DNA of 19,616 bases from CAUZIZ01 sp047514575 (GCA_047514575.1 JAKZYH010000571.1:1-19616); one strand, 5' to 3'. Positions 1 through 6,863 are shown, counted from the first letter of the stretch. Numbers and translations: made by a program. Notes: generated from the sequence alone by a model not told the origin.

Positions 1-66
1 GCGATAGCTCTCGCGCAGCAGGATAGCGGGGGGAGAGCCGCGGTTGGGGACGGCGGTAATGTACAT
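1..66 (-). CDS. IS1634-type transposase, N-terminal fragment cut by window edge
   Basis: Reading leftwards from an ATG at 66-64, the minus strand encodes 22 residues without a stop up to the window edge, beginning MYITAVPNRGSPPAILLRES. From memory this closely resembles the start of IS1634-family (DDE type, DUF4277-like) transposases, where a 'PNRxSPPAILLRESYREGGKV' type opening is typical. The catalytic domain lies outside the window, so whether the element is intact cannot be judged. A TATAAT-like hexamer lies on the minus strand at 74-79, close upstream, and the sequence to its right is strikingly AT-rich compared with the rest of the window, as expected for an element end. The family call rests only on 22 residues. 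Confidence 0.6.
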   Translation of the reverse strand, partial: MYITAVPNRGSPPAILLRESYR

Positions 67-231
67 GATTACTATTATACCCCATATAATCCTTTCATAT
101 AACGAATAAAACCGAACTAAACACAACTATTACATGCCTACATAATACAGCAAGAAACCACACTTATCTCCTGTAGAATCAGTCAGTTATGTGCTAAAGT
201 CTGAGGGAACTTCAGGGTAGAAATCGAAACC
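67..231. other. AT-rich probable insertion-sequence end and spacer
   Basis: This stretch is much richer in A and T than all neighbouring DNA. It separates the partial transposase from the DUF1697 gene. On the minus strand it holds TATAAT at 74-79, a possible -10 box for the transposase, with only a poor -35 match upstream. It probably contains the outer end of the insertion sequence, but I could not find a clear terminal inverted repeat because the other end is outside the window. Confidence 0.4.
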
Positions 232-801
232 TCAAATATTTTTGGCTAGCTCCAGGAGCTTGAGAGTCGTTTTCCAGTTTCGCACGGTGCTTGGGGTCCC
301 TAGCTTGGAGTCGAAGTAGGCATTGGTCAGCTTCGAGCGTGCAAGGCCGTGGGGACAGCTGAGGTAGACCTCACGGCCTTGGACGACGAATTCGTCGGGC
401 GGTGAGCGCCTGGCGTCCAATTCGGCGATCCGGGTGCGATTCGGTAGGCTGCCCAGGAAGGCGACGTGCAGTGTCCGATCGTCGGCTCCGGCTGGCAGGA
501 ATGGATTGGCGCGGACGATTTCGCTGAGCTCCTCGGCGGTACGTGTGATGACAGGCGTTTCCCAGCCGTAGGTGCTGGAAATGGACTGCATGATAGCGGT
601 GCACATACGAGGAATCTCGGTTTTTTCCGCCTCGAAGATGACGTTGCCGCTCTGTATGTAGGTCTGGACTTGCCGGGCGCCTGCCTCCCGAAAGATAGAG
701 ACGACGTCGCTCATGGGCAGTTTGTGCTTGCCGCCTACGTTGATTCCACGCAGCAGTGCGATCTGTAGTATTGGTCTCTGGGATTTCTCCGGTGTGGCCA
801 T
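232..801 (-). CDS. DUF1697 domain-containing protein
   Basis: A 189-residue protein that fits the DUF1697 family along its full length and at the usual size of about 180 residues. The family signature is near the N-terminus: 'ALLRGINVGGKHKLPM' (about residues 15-30), then 'TYIQSGNVIFEAE' (about 47-59). The C-terminal part has 'NAYFDSKLGTPSTVRNWKTT', also typical. The biochemical role of DUF1697 is not established; proteins are small, cytoplasmic and without signal peptide. The ATG at 801 has GGAG about 11 bases upstream, an acceptable ribosome site. It starts 32 bases after the stop of the exported protein at 834-1889 on the same strand, so the two may be co-transcribed, although nothing links their functions. 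Confidence 0.88.
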   Translation of the reverse strand: MATPEKSQRPILQIALLRGINVGGKHKLPMSDVVSIFREAGARQVQTYIQSGNVIFEAEKTEIPRMCTAIMQSISSTYGWETPVITRTAEELSEIVRANPFLPAGADDRTLHVAFLGSLPNRTRIAELDARRSPPDEFVVQGREVYLSCPHGLARSKLTNAYFDSKLGTPSTVRNWKTTLKLLELAKNI

Positions 802-833
802 TTCCGGACAGGACTCCAGGATCTACCGATCGG

Positions 834-1889
834 CTAGTTCCGGCTCTTGGGATCCTTTAGATTGGCTGCCCCTTCTGACAACCCCTTTCTCATCCTGATC
901 GGGACTTCCGGCGAGGCAACCTTATCCTGTTTCAAGATGAGGAGCACAAAGTTGTCAGCCAGGATCTCCTCAGGATGAACGATGTATTTTGTATTTCTAC
1001 CGACCTGCTCGAAAAAGCCCGAAATCCTATCAAGTCCTACCAGCGTTGCACTAGTCCCATGGGTTCCTGCTTTCACATCCAACGGATCCGAGCCTCTTTC
1101 GACCAACAGGAACCTGAATTGAAGGTAGTCAAATAGCTCTTCTCCACTTCCAACGTCGTACTGCGCACGGTTGGCGAAGAGAATCGGGACAGCCCAGGTG
1201 GGTTCTCCGTCGACCCGTACTCGAATGCAGTGCTCGTTTCTGGGCGCGTCGGGATTTGTGAGCCTTATGGGCCGGAGCGAGGCCGGGAATTGAACTCCAG
1301 GGCACCTCTTGAAGCCGATAGCCTGATAGAGTCGCTCCCTCAGTTCCGGATTCGTTCGAGATAGGATGTGGAACAGCTCGTGGCAGAGGACCTTCTGGAT
1401 CAGCAGCGGCTCTGCCGTCAGTTTGGTGCCGGGAAGGACGATGGCCCGTGCACGCGTGTAGGCTGCCTCGCTTTCTTCCTGTCCAGTGGTCTTGACCAGG
1501 TAGATTCTCTCGGGCAGCGGGAGCGCCAAAGTCTCCAGAGCCGATCGTACGCCATCGAGGGCGGCACCTATCCGCTCCTTCTCGGGTTTCGTCCAGGGAA
1601 GCACCTGCTTTCTGACGAATGTGAGGAACTCCGACTCGGAAACCTCGCGGTCTGTTTTCAGACGCACGGCTCGATCAAATGGGCTGAGCTGCTTGACGAA
1701 ATCGTCTCGGCTTCCCAGAACCTTCTGTCCCTCGGAAACGGTTGCAAAGACGAGGGTCGTATCTGCCACCATTAGTACGGCTCGGCCCGCCTCAAGGTAG
1801 GGGACACATGCCACGAGTAGTGTCAGGCTTAGAACGCTTGTCTGTGACCACCCCAAACGGCAAAGTCTGCTGCGCACTCTCAACTTCAT
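834..1889 (-). CDS. Putative exported gluzincin-like metallopeptidase
   Basis: A 351-residue protein of no family I can name. The frame stays open to a GTG at 1973, but the ATG at 1889 is preferred: it has AGAGG 5 bases upstream and gives a proper signal sequence (basic start, then a hydrophobic stretch at about residues 17-30). The stretch ends in L-V-A-C (25-28), which fits a lipobox, so it may be a lipoprotein. HELFH at 170-174 matches the zinc-binding HExxH motif. E308-I-L-A-D312, inside 'HPEEILADNF', matches the ExxxD third-ligand motif of gluzincins. Together these suggest a membrane-anchored or periplasmic zinc peptidase; the substrate is unknown and activity is inferred. It lies just upstream of the DUF1697 gene and is divergent from the porin. 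Confidence 0.6.
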   Translation of the reverse strand: MKLRVRSRLCRLGWSQTSVLSLTLLVACVPYLEAGRAVLMVADTTLVFATVSEGQKVLGSRDDFVKQLSPFDRAVRLKTDREVSESEFLTFVRKQVLPWTKPEKERIGAALDGVRSALETLALPLPERIYLVKTTGQEESEAAYTRARAIVLPGTKLTAEPLLIQKVLCHELFHILSRTNPELRERLYQAIGFKRCPGVQFPASLRPIRLTNPDAPRNEHCIRVRVDGEPTWAVPILFANRAQYDVGSGEELFDYLQFRFLLVERGSDPLDVKAGTHGTSATLVGLDRISGFFEQVGRNTKYIVHPEEILADNFVLLILKQDKVASPEVPIRMRKGLSEGAANLKDPKSRN

Positions 1890-1972
1890 GCACCTCTTGA
1901 TCGCAGGACCGAAAGACTCCCCGCCATTGTGCAGGAGATCGAGCCGCAAGTACATTGGACCTGAAACCCCCA

Positions 1973-2020
1973 CGTGGCTTTGGCCTCCAGGCCGAAGTCC
2001 TCTCTTTCTAGCCTTCGGCT
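1973..2020. repeat. Dispersed two-hairpin repeat, copy A
   Basis: Bases 1973-1999 are an exact reverse-complement match over 27 bases to 14627-14653. The core forms a stem of nine pairs with one mismatch around the GGCCTCCAGGCC centre. A second small stem AGCC-TTC-GGCT follows at 2010-2020. The same order (large stem, then small GAGCC/GGCTC stem) is seen at 6747-6791 and 14578-14653. This copy lies between the divergent gluzincin-like and porin genes. Confidence 0.7.
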
Positions 2021-2043
2021 CGCCATCAATCTGCCGTTTCCGC

Positions 2044-2072
2044 TTGACAAAGGTAGGGAGATTTATTGAAAT
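2044..2072 (+). promoter_or_regulatory. Probable sigma-70 promoter of the porin gene
   Basis: A perfect TTGACA at 2044-2049 is followed, after 17 bases, by TGAAAT (2067-2072), a weak -10 match of 4 out of 6. The weak -10 lies inside the palindrome at 2063-2091, the usual arrangement of a promoter repressed by a bound regulator. It points to the porin, with a leader of about 160 bases. Confidence 0.55.
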
Positions 2073-2091
2073 TGAAATTCAATTTCAATAA
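2063..2091. promoter_or_regulatory. Fur-like palindromic operator
   Basis: The 29 bases form a perfect palindrome: 14-base arms (TTATTGAAATTGAA and its complement) around one central base at 2077. The repeated hexamer-like TTGAAA/ATTGAA units resemble the TGAAAATnATTTTCA type of Fur box known from deltaproteobacteria. It covers the -10 region of the porin promoter. A ferric or other metal-responsive repressor of the Fur superfamily is the most likely ligand, given feoAB downstream; another dimeric repressor cannot be excluded. I found no second copy in the window. Confidence 0.6.
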
Positions 2092-2227
2092 GGCTTCTGA
2101 CTCTTGATGCTGCCTGACTTGATTTTGGGAATGAGTTACCAGGCTCTTGGGGCCCTCGGCAGAAGGCCGTCCTTCGGTATAGGGCTTCTCGGCCAGGGGG
2201 GGAAGCGGGAGCCACTCCCCTACCCCG

Positions 2228-2238
2228 AGGAGGATTGT
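2228..2238 (+). promoter_or_regulatory. Strong Shine-Dalgarno site that sets the porin start
   Basis: AGGAGG at 2228-2233 lies 5 bases before a GTG at 2239. This decides the start of the porin. The ATG at 2104 in the same frame has no comparable site and would place 45 irrelevant residues before the signal peptide. Confidence 0.75.
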
Positions 2239-3666
2239 GTGTACACAACCGCATCAAGACGTCGAAGAGTCTCTGTGTTCATCAAATATGGACTGCTGGC
2301 CTCATGGCTTACCCTGCTGGTGCCCTCAGCCCTGAGCTCAGAGAAGGACCAGTTGAAGGCGAAGCTGGAAGAGTTGGAGCGCAGGCTAGAGGCTCTAGAG
2401 GCCCAAAAAGTTACTGAGAAAGTGGCGGCGCCTCCTCCGAGTGAGGCCCAGACTATCCACTCCGAGGAGCTTCAGGAACTTCGCCGCCAGCTCAATATCC
2501 TGGCCGCTGAGGTGGAGCTCATAAGAAGTGGAGAGCCGCTCGTCGAGGTCACCGACGAAGAGGCCCGAGCCAGGGGCCTGGGACCCGCGGCGGCCTCTGT
2601 CTATCGGAGGCAGGAAGGTGTTTCGATTGCCGGATATGGTGAGATGCTCTACAACAACTTCGGCGCCGAGAATGAGCTTGGAGACCCTGTCAGGAAATCA
2701 ACCCAACTCGATTTCCTGCGGGCTATCATCTATGCGGGTTACCGCTTCAACGACCGCTTCGTATTCAATTCGGAGATTGAGTTCGAACATGCTTCGACCA
2801 GCCTGGAGGGATCCGCCTCAGTCGAATTCGCCTATCTGGACTTCATTGCGAATGACTACCTTTCGCTACGGGGTGGACTGCTCCTGGTTCCCATGGGATT
2901 GGTCAACGAGTTGCATGAGCCTACGGTTTTCATGGGCGCACTGCGTCCCGAGACCGAACGGCGGATCATACCCTCCACCTGGCGAGAGAATGGGGTCGGT
3001 GCCGTTGGATCGGTGGGAATCTTCGACTATCGAGTCTACCTGATCAACGGCTTGGAAGGTTCCCGCTTCAGCTCGAATGGTCTTCGGGGAGGACGGCAAA
3101 AGGGTTCGGAAACGACCGCCACGGATATGGCCGTGGTGGCGCGTCTGGACGTCAATCCGACGCCGGGAGTCTTCTTCGGTGGTTCCTTCTACAACGGCGC
3201 TTCGGATCAGGGCGCATTCTTCGAAGGCAGCGAGTTAGACGTCGGAACGACGATCGGCGAGCTTCACGGCCAGGCCCAGTTGCGGGGTTTCGACCTTCGG
3301 GGCCTGTACGCCTGGGCCCACCTGGACGATGTGATTCGATTGAACCGATCGTTGGGCCTCACGGGCAGTGATGGCATCGGCGAGAGCCTCGAGGGAGGAT
3401 ATCTCCAGATCGGGTACAACTTACTGTCCCAATTCAGAGCTGATATCGGAGTGATGCCTTACTACCGGTACGAGATCCTCGATACCCAGAAGGTGGTCCC
3501 CACGGGTTTCTTCCGGAATCCCAACAGGGACCGTACCTTTCAGACTCTGGGCCTGGAATTCAAGCCCATCCCCAACATCGTCATCAAGTCGGATTTCGTC
3601 TGGAATCGCAACAAGGCGCAAACCGGGGTGAATCAGGTCAACGTCGCCCTCGGTTACAACTTCTAA
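2239..3666 (+). CDS. Outer-membrane porin with N-terminal coiled coil (DcaP/phosphate-selective porin-like)
   Basis: A 475-residue outer-membrane protein. From the GTG start it has a clear signal peptide: four arginines (residues 7-10), a hydrophobic core and a likely cleavage site after 'VPSALSS'. A charged coiled coil follows ('KDQLKAKLEELERRLEALEA' and a second helix around 'ELQELRRQLNILAAEVELI'), which is typical of trimeric porins of the DcaP or OprO/OprP-like types. The rest is rich in alternating aromatic and polar residues of a beta-barrel and ends in phenylalanine, the usual signal for barrel assembly. Substrate cannot be read from the sequence. The Fur-like operator and the downstream feoAB genes on the same strand suggest passage of iron or an iron-related solute; that is inference. 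The gap of about 0.9 kb to feoA argues against a simple single operon. Confidence 0.82.
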   Translation: MYTTASRRRRVSVFIKYGLLASWLTLLVPSALSSEKDQLKAKLEELERRLEALEAQKVTEKVAAPPPSEAQTIHSEELQELRRQLNILAAEVELIRSGEPLVEVTDEEARARGLGPAAASVYRRQEGVSIAGYGEMLYNNFGAENELGDPVRKSTQLDFLRAIIYAGYRFNDRFVFNSEIEFEHASTSLEGSASVEFAYLDFIANDYLSLRGGLLLVPMGLVNELHEPTVFMGALRPETERRIIPSTWRENGVGAVGSVGIFDYRVYLINGLEGSRFSSNGLRGGRQKGSETTATDMAVVARLDVNPTPGVFFGGSFYNGASDQGAFFEGSELDVGTTIGELHGQAQLRGFDLRGLYAWAHLDDVIRLNRSLGLTGSDGIGESLEGGYLQIGYNLLSQFRADIGVMPYYRYEILDTQKVVPTGFFRNPNRDRTFQTLGLEFKPIPNIVIKSDFVWNRNKAQTGVNQVNVALGYNF

Positions 3667-3773
3667 GGACCTTGCTTCGCTTCAGGATAGATAGCCACGA
3701 TTGGATGAACCTCAGTGGTAGAGGCGAAGGCAGAGGCAAGATGAGGATGCCAGGTCAGATACCCTTCTTCACT

Positions 3774-3797
3774 CGGCAGTATGAGGTGGCTCGCTAG
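3774..3797 (+). repeat. 24-bp direct repeat, left copy
   Basis: CGGCAGTATGAGGTGGCTCG plus CTAG matches 4481-4504 at 23 of 24 bases in the same orientation, 707 bases away. The two copies bracket the REPIN-like pair and the MITE. Confidence 0.8.
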
Positions 3798-3875
3798 AGT
3801 TCCTTGGTAAGCGAAAAGTTAGCAAACTGATAAAGGTTGCAAAACAGACAATAGAGGGCGCTTCGGATATTAATA

Positions 3876-3972
3876 GAGGTCAACCCCAAGGGGGTTGCGT
3901 CTGATAGCCCAGGGTTTCCGAACCCTGGGGTGTGCGGGATAATTCAACCAGATCAACCCTGTAGGGGTTGTG
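3876..3972 (+). repeat. REPIN-like repeat, left arm
   Basis: This arm contains three palindromes in order: CAACCCC-AAG-GGGGTTG (3881-3897), CCCAGGGTT-TCCG-AACCCTGGG (3908-3929) and CAACCCT-GTA-GGGGTTG (3954-3970). The same three occur in reverse order and on the opposite strand at 4021-4116. The middle and inner palindromes match exactly between the arms; the outer one differs at one base. Confidence 0.85.
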
Positions 3973-4020
3973 GAAGGAAGTTGACCACACCGCAATCGCA
4001 CACCGGTGGAAGTAGGAGGT

Positions 4021-4116
4021 CACAACCCCTACAGGGTTGGGATCAAAAGGGATGGCTGTTTACCCAGGGTTCGGAAACCCTGGGCTGGACGCCGCAACCC
4101 CGTTGGGGTTGACCTC
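4021..4116 (-). repeat. REPIN-like repeat, right arm
   Basis: This is the inverted partner of 3876-3972. Its palindromes are at 4023-4039, 4063-4084 and 4095-4111. A 48-base spacer (3973-4020) separates the arms. The DNA between the palindromes is less conserved than the palindromes themselves, so the hairpins are what has been kept. Confidence 0.85.
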
Positions 4117-4130
4117 TCTGATGGAGTAGG

Positions 4131-4198
4131 TTCCCTAACCCAGGGCTGGTGGCACTGGGCTGGAAACCGCAATCATGTTGGGATTGATCTCGATTGAT
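4131..4198 (-). repeat. Decayed third copy of the REPIN-like arm
   Basis: The order ACCCAGGG, CTGGGCTGGA, CCGCAA, GTTGGGATTGA, TCTC follows the right arm at about 4062-4116, but the palindromes have lost pairing through substitutions and small indels. It lies in the same orientation as the right arm and only about 15 bases beyond it. Confidence 0.6.
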
Positions 4199-4275
4199 GT
4201 GCAGATTTCAGCAAACGAGTACGCTCTCGCAAGTACGCTAGACAGCTACGTAGCGTGGAAAGGGTCGAAATGCGC

Positions 4276-4464
4276 CTAGTACGTTGTAACACAGATTATT
4301 TCGGGTTTGTCGGTGGGGCTTGTGAGGCGAGATCAAGGCAGGAGGAGGAAGTCGATGTTTGGCCATCTTCGACGACGACCAACGGGGTCGATGCGACCAA
4401 ACTGGAGAGATCGTCCGCCACCCCCATCGGCAAATCCGTCATAATCTGTGTTACAACGTACTAG
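4276..4464. mobile_element. 189-bp MITE, probably mobilised by an IS630-like transposase
   Basis: The ends, 4276-4299 and 4441-4464, are a perfect 24-base inverted repeat (CTAGTACGTTGTAACACAGA then TTAT). The pairing continues inward to about 43 bases with roughly five mismatches, including a shared GTGGGG-type block, so the whole element can fold back on itself. It has no coding capacity for a transposase. Both outer ends read CTAG, a palindrome and a known target of IS630 (which duplicates TA), so the CTAG may be target rather than element. Family assignment is inference from size and target. Confidence 0.75.
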
Positions 4465-4480
4465 TCCCTTCAGCTCGCCT

Positions 4481-4504
4481 CGGCGGTATGAGGTGGCTCG
4501 CTAG
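4481..4504 (+). repeat. 24-bp direct repeat, right copy
   Basis: The right-hand copy of the repeat at 3774-3797, with one G/A difference at its fifth base. It begins 17 bases after the MITE. Confidence 0.8.
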
Positions 4505-4585
4505 TTCTTGTTGTCGCTGGCTAGACTATGGTGGACGAATAAGAGTTAATGGTTAGCGCATCTTCGCTCGAGGACTGAGACGCCT

Positions 4586-4843
4586 ATGCCTCCGTTCACG
4601 CTTGCTGATCTGCTTAAGGGCGAAGAAGGGATCCTCGACTCCATAGAGCTGCCTGCAGCAGAGGCCCGCCGCCTGATGGAGCTGGGATTCTTGCCGGGCA
4701 CCCTGGTGGGTGCCGCCGGCCGCTCGCCCTTTGGAGACCCCCGCATCTTCCGCGTCGATGGCTCAGAGGTTGCCCTGCGCCGCGAGACCGCCGCCCGTCT
4801 GACCCTACGTCCGCCCGGCGCGAATCAGGAGAAGGATTCGTGA
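4586..4843 (+). CDS. feoA: FeoA, ferrous iron transport accessory protein
   Basis: An 85-residue cytoplasmic protein of the FeoA family (usual size 75-90), an SH3-like fold that binds and modulates FeoB. The typical core is present: 'LADLLKGEEGILDSIELPAAEARRLMELGFLPGT' (about residues 6-39), where the 'RLMELGFLPGT' segment is the family hallmark, and the final strand 'VALRRETAARLTL' (about 62-74). The ATG has AGGA 11 bases upstream, a weak and distant ribosome site, but no other start fits better. Its stop overlaps the GTG start of feoB, so the two are translationally coupled. No Fur-like site was found directly upstream; expression may depend on read-through from the porin promoter or an unseen promoter. 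Confidence 0.93.
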   Translation: MPPFTLADLLKGEEGILDSIELPAAEARRLMELGFLPGTLVGAAGRSPFGDPRIFRVDGSEVALRRETAARLTLRPPGANQEKDS

Positions 4844-6741
4844 GCGCGCGGCAGCCTGACGCCGTGGCGCTTGCTGCGACCCTCGAGAACCAGCCACAGG
4901 CTTCAGACGGGGTTCGTACGGTCGCCGTTGTGGGCCCACCCAATGCGGGGAAGTCTACGCTCTTCAATCGTCTCACCGGACTGCGCCAGAAAGTGGCCAA
5001 CTACCCTGGGGTCACCGTAGAGAAGCGAGTGGGACAGGCCCGCCTCTCGGGCAGCGTGGAGGTCGAACTGGTCGATCTGCCGGGGATCTACAGTCTGGAG
5101 CCGATCTCGGAGGATGAGCGGGTCGCCCATGATGTCCTGACGGGCCGCATGATGGGAGTCTCCCCTCCCGATGCCATTGTCCTCATTCTCGATGCCACCA
5201 ATCTGGGGCGTCACCTCAGCTTTGCAGCTCCCATTCTCAGCCTGGGAGTTCCGACTCTGGTTGTCCTCAACATGGCAGATGATCTGCGAAGGAGGGGCGG
5301 GGCGCTCGACCTCGACAAGTTAGCGGAGCGACTCGGAGCTCCGGTCGCCTTGATCAGCGCTCGAACTGGTGAGGGAGTTCCGGCCGTCGAAGAGTTTCTA
5401 GAAGGGGCCCTGGCCGTCCCGAATCCGGTTGAGCTCCCCGTCATCCAGGATGTTCCCCGCTGCCGCGAATGGTCGGCCCGGATGGGAACCGCAGCAGAAT
5501 ACGAGGCGCCGGCTCCGCCCCTTTGGACACGTCGCCTGGACGCCCTCTTTCTCCATCCGTTGGCGGGCCCTCTTATCTTCGGGATATTGGTGGTTGCCGT
5601 GTTCCAGACGGTGTTCACCGTAGCCGTGCCCCTGATGGATGGGGTGGATGCTGCCGTTTCGGCTTCCGGCAGCTGGCTGCACGCTTTTCTTCCCGATTCC
5701 TGGTTTCGGAGCCTCTTGATCGAAGGCGTGTGGGGCGGGGTGGGTTCATTCGTGATTTTTCTCCCCCAGATCCTCCTCCTTTTCATCTTCATCGGGGTTC
5801 TGGAGGATTCGGGCTACATGGCAAGGGCCGCCCTGATCGCGGACCGCACCATGAGGAACGTGGGCCTGCAGGGAAAATCCTTCATCCCGCTGCTTTCGGC
5901 CTATGCTTGTGCTGTCCCTGCCATCATGGCCACGCGGACCATCGAGAGCAAACGTGATCGTATCGCTACCATCCTGATCGCGCCCTTCATGACCTGCTCG
6001 GCGAGGCTGCCAGTCTACACCTTGGTGATTGCGGCGTTTATCCCCGAACAACCGCTTCTGGGTGGACTCCTCGGGACCCGCGCGGTGACGATGCTAGGCC
6101 TCTATCTGCTCGGTTTCCTGGCAGCCGTTTTCACCGCCTGGGTTCTCAAGTCGTCCGTCTTGCGCAGCGGGCGCTCCTCTTTCGTCCTGGAGGTGCCCCC
6201 CTACCGACTACCAAGCCTGCGGTCCCTGGGCCTTCGTCTATTCGATCGTGCCCGTATCTTCTTGAGGCGTGCTGGGACCGTGATCATGGCCACCAGCATT
6301 ATCTTGTGGATTTTGGCCAGTTTTCCGCTCCAGGACGGCGAAGCGCCTCCCATAGCCGAGAGCGTGGTCGGAACGGTGGGCCGCACGATAGAGCCGGTCA
6401 TTGAACCCCTGGGGTTCAATTGGAGAATCGGCGTTGGACTCATCACTTCTCTGGCCGCCCGGGAGGTCATCGTCGGAACTCTGGGCACTCTCTACGGAAT
6501 GGAAGGGGATGAGGGGTCCCGGGATCTGCAGGAGGCTCTGAAGAGCGAACTGGACCTGGGCGGGGCCGTGGCGCTTTTGGTGTTCTTCGCCTTCGCCATG
6601 CAGTGCATGTCCACGTTGGCAGTCGTGCGGAGGGAGACGGGAGGCTGGAAGTGGCCGGTCATCCAGTTCACCTACATGACCTTGCTCGCCTACGTGGCAG
6701 CGTTCTTCGCAAACGCACTGATCGGGCTAATGACGCTCTAA
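4840..6741 (+). CDS. feoB: FeoB, Fe(II) transporter with N-terminal G domain
   Basis: A 633-residue inner-membrane ferrous iron transporter. The cytoplasmic G domain shows G1 GPPNAGKS (32-39), the G2 threonine in 'YPGVTVEK' (near 59), G3 DLPG (79-82), G4 NMAD (144-147; NKxD in most small GTPases) and G5 SAR (173-175). The membrane part has two Gate (nucleoside-recognition) modules: the first with 'SFIPLLSAYACAVPAIMATR' (347-366) and 'APFMTCSARLPVY' (381-393), the second with 'GLITSLAAREVIVGTLGTLY' (533-552) and 'AMQCMSTLAVVRRET' (586-600). Cysteines 357, 386 and 589 lie in these conserved segments. It is shorter than E. coli FeoB (773 residues) but has all the core parts. The GTG start overlaps the feoA stop in GTGA and has an AGGAG-type site, confirming the start and coupling. 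No feoC is visible. Confidence 0.96.
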   Translation: MSARQPDAVALAATLENQPQASDGVRTVAVVGPPNAGKSTLFNRLTGLRQKVANYPGVTVEKRVGQARLSGSVEVELVDLPGIYSLEPISEDERVAHDVLTGRMMGVSPPDAIVLILDATNLGRHLSFAAPILSLGVPTLVVLNMADDLRRRGGALDLDKLAERLGAPVALISARTGEGVPAVEEFLEGALAVPNPVELPVIQDVPRCREWSARMGTAAEYEAPAPPLWTRRLDALFLHPLAGPLIFGILVVAVFQTVFTVAVPLMDGVDAAVSASGSWLHAFLPDSWFRSLLIEGVWGGVGSFVIFLPQILLLFIFIGVLEDSGYMARAALIADRTMRNVGLQGKSFIPLLSAYACAVPAIMATRTIESKRDRIATILIAPFMTCSARLPVYTLVIAAFIPEQPLLGGLLGTRAVTMLGLYLLGFLAAVFTAWVLKSSVLRSGRSSFVLEVPPYRLPSLRSLGLRLFDRARIFLRRAGTVIMATSIILWILASFPLQDGEAPPIAESVVGTVGRTIEPVIEPLGFNWRIGVGLITSLAAREVIVGTLGTLYGMEGDEGSRDLQEALKSELDLGGAVALLVFFAFAMQCMSTLAVVRRETGGWKWPVIQFTYMTLLAYVAAFFANALIGLMTL

Positions 6742-6746
6742 CCAAA

Positions 6747-6791
6747 CGTGGCGGTGGGCTCCAGGCCGCCGTTCGTCGAGCCCAAGGCTCG
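6747..6791. repeat. Dispersed two-hairpin repeat, copy B
   Basis: Bases 6747-6772 are identical over 26 bases to 14578-14603. They form the large stem in its CGG/CCG version, where copy A has CTT/AAG. The second stem CGAGCC-CAA-GGCTCG is perfect at 6777-6791. It starts 5 bases after the feoB stop and could act on the 3' end of the feo mRNA, though no T-tract follows. Confidence 0.7.
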
Positions 6792-6809
6792 AAGGAAGCC
6801 ATCCGCTAC

Positions 6810-6832
6810 AATCAGTGTTACAGCGTATTAGG
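6810..6832 (-). repeat. Solo terminus related to the MITE ends
   Basis: On the minus strand this reads CCTAATACGCTGTAACACTG then ATT, matching the MITE end at 4275-4297 in 20 of 23 bases. No partner end was found nearby. It sits between dispersed repeat copy B and the 3' end of the unknown three-gene operon. Confidence 0.6.
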
Positions 6833-6863
6833 AGCCTGTCCGAGCAATGGGCCGCTAGAGGTG

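Larger units (their letters stand above)
3667..4585. other. Gene-free spacer built mostly of repeats
   Basis: No convincing gene lies between the porin and feoA; the short open frames here run through palindromes and repeats. The spacer holds, in order, one copy of a 24-base direct repeat, a REPIN-like inverted pair, a decayed third copy, an inverted repeat ACGCTA...TAGCGT near 4234-4255, a MITE, and the second copy of the direct repeat. The last 80 bases before feoA should contain its promoter if it has one; I saw no clear -35/-10 pair and no copy of the Fur-like palindrome. Confidence 0.8.

Noticed and set aside
2104..2238. N-terminal extension of the porin from the ATG at 2104
   Set aside because: It has no good ribosome site, adds 45 residues before a clear signal peptide, and begins only 13 bases after the operator; the GTG at 2239 has AGGAGG at ideal spacing.
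3930..4197. Two overlapping plus-strand ORFs of about 60 residues
   Set aside because: Both are translations of the REPIN-like palindromes and show no ribosome site or protein-like features.
3876..4198. CRISPR array
   Set aside because: The palindromes are of several kinds, occur in both orientations and are not separated by uniform unique spacers; no cas gene is near.
4505..4585. Fur-like operator directly before feoA
   Set aside because: I looked for a copy of the porin palindrome or a TGAAAATnATTTTCA-like site and found none.
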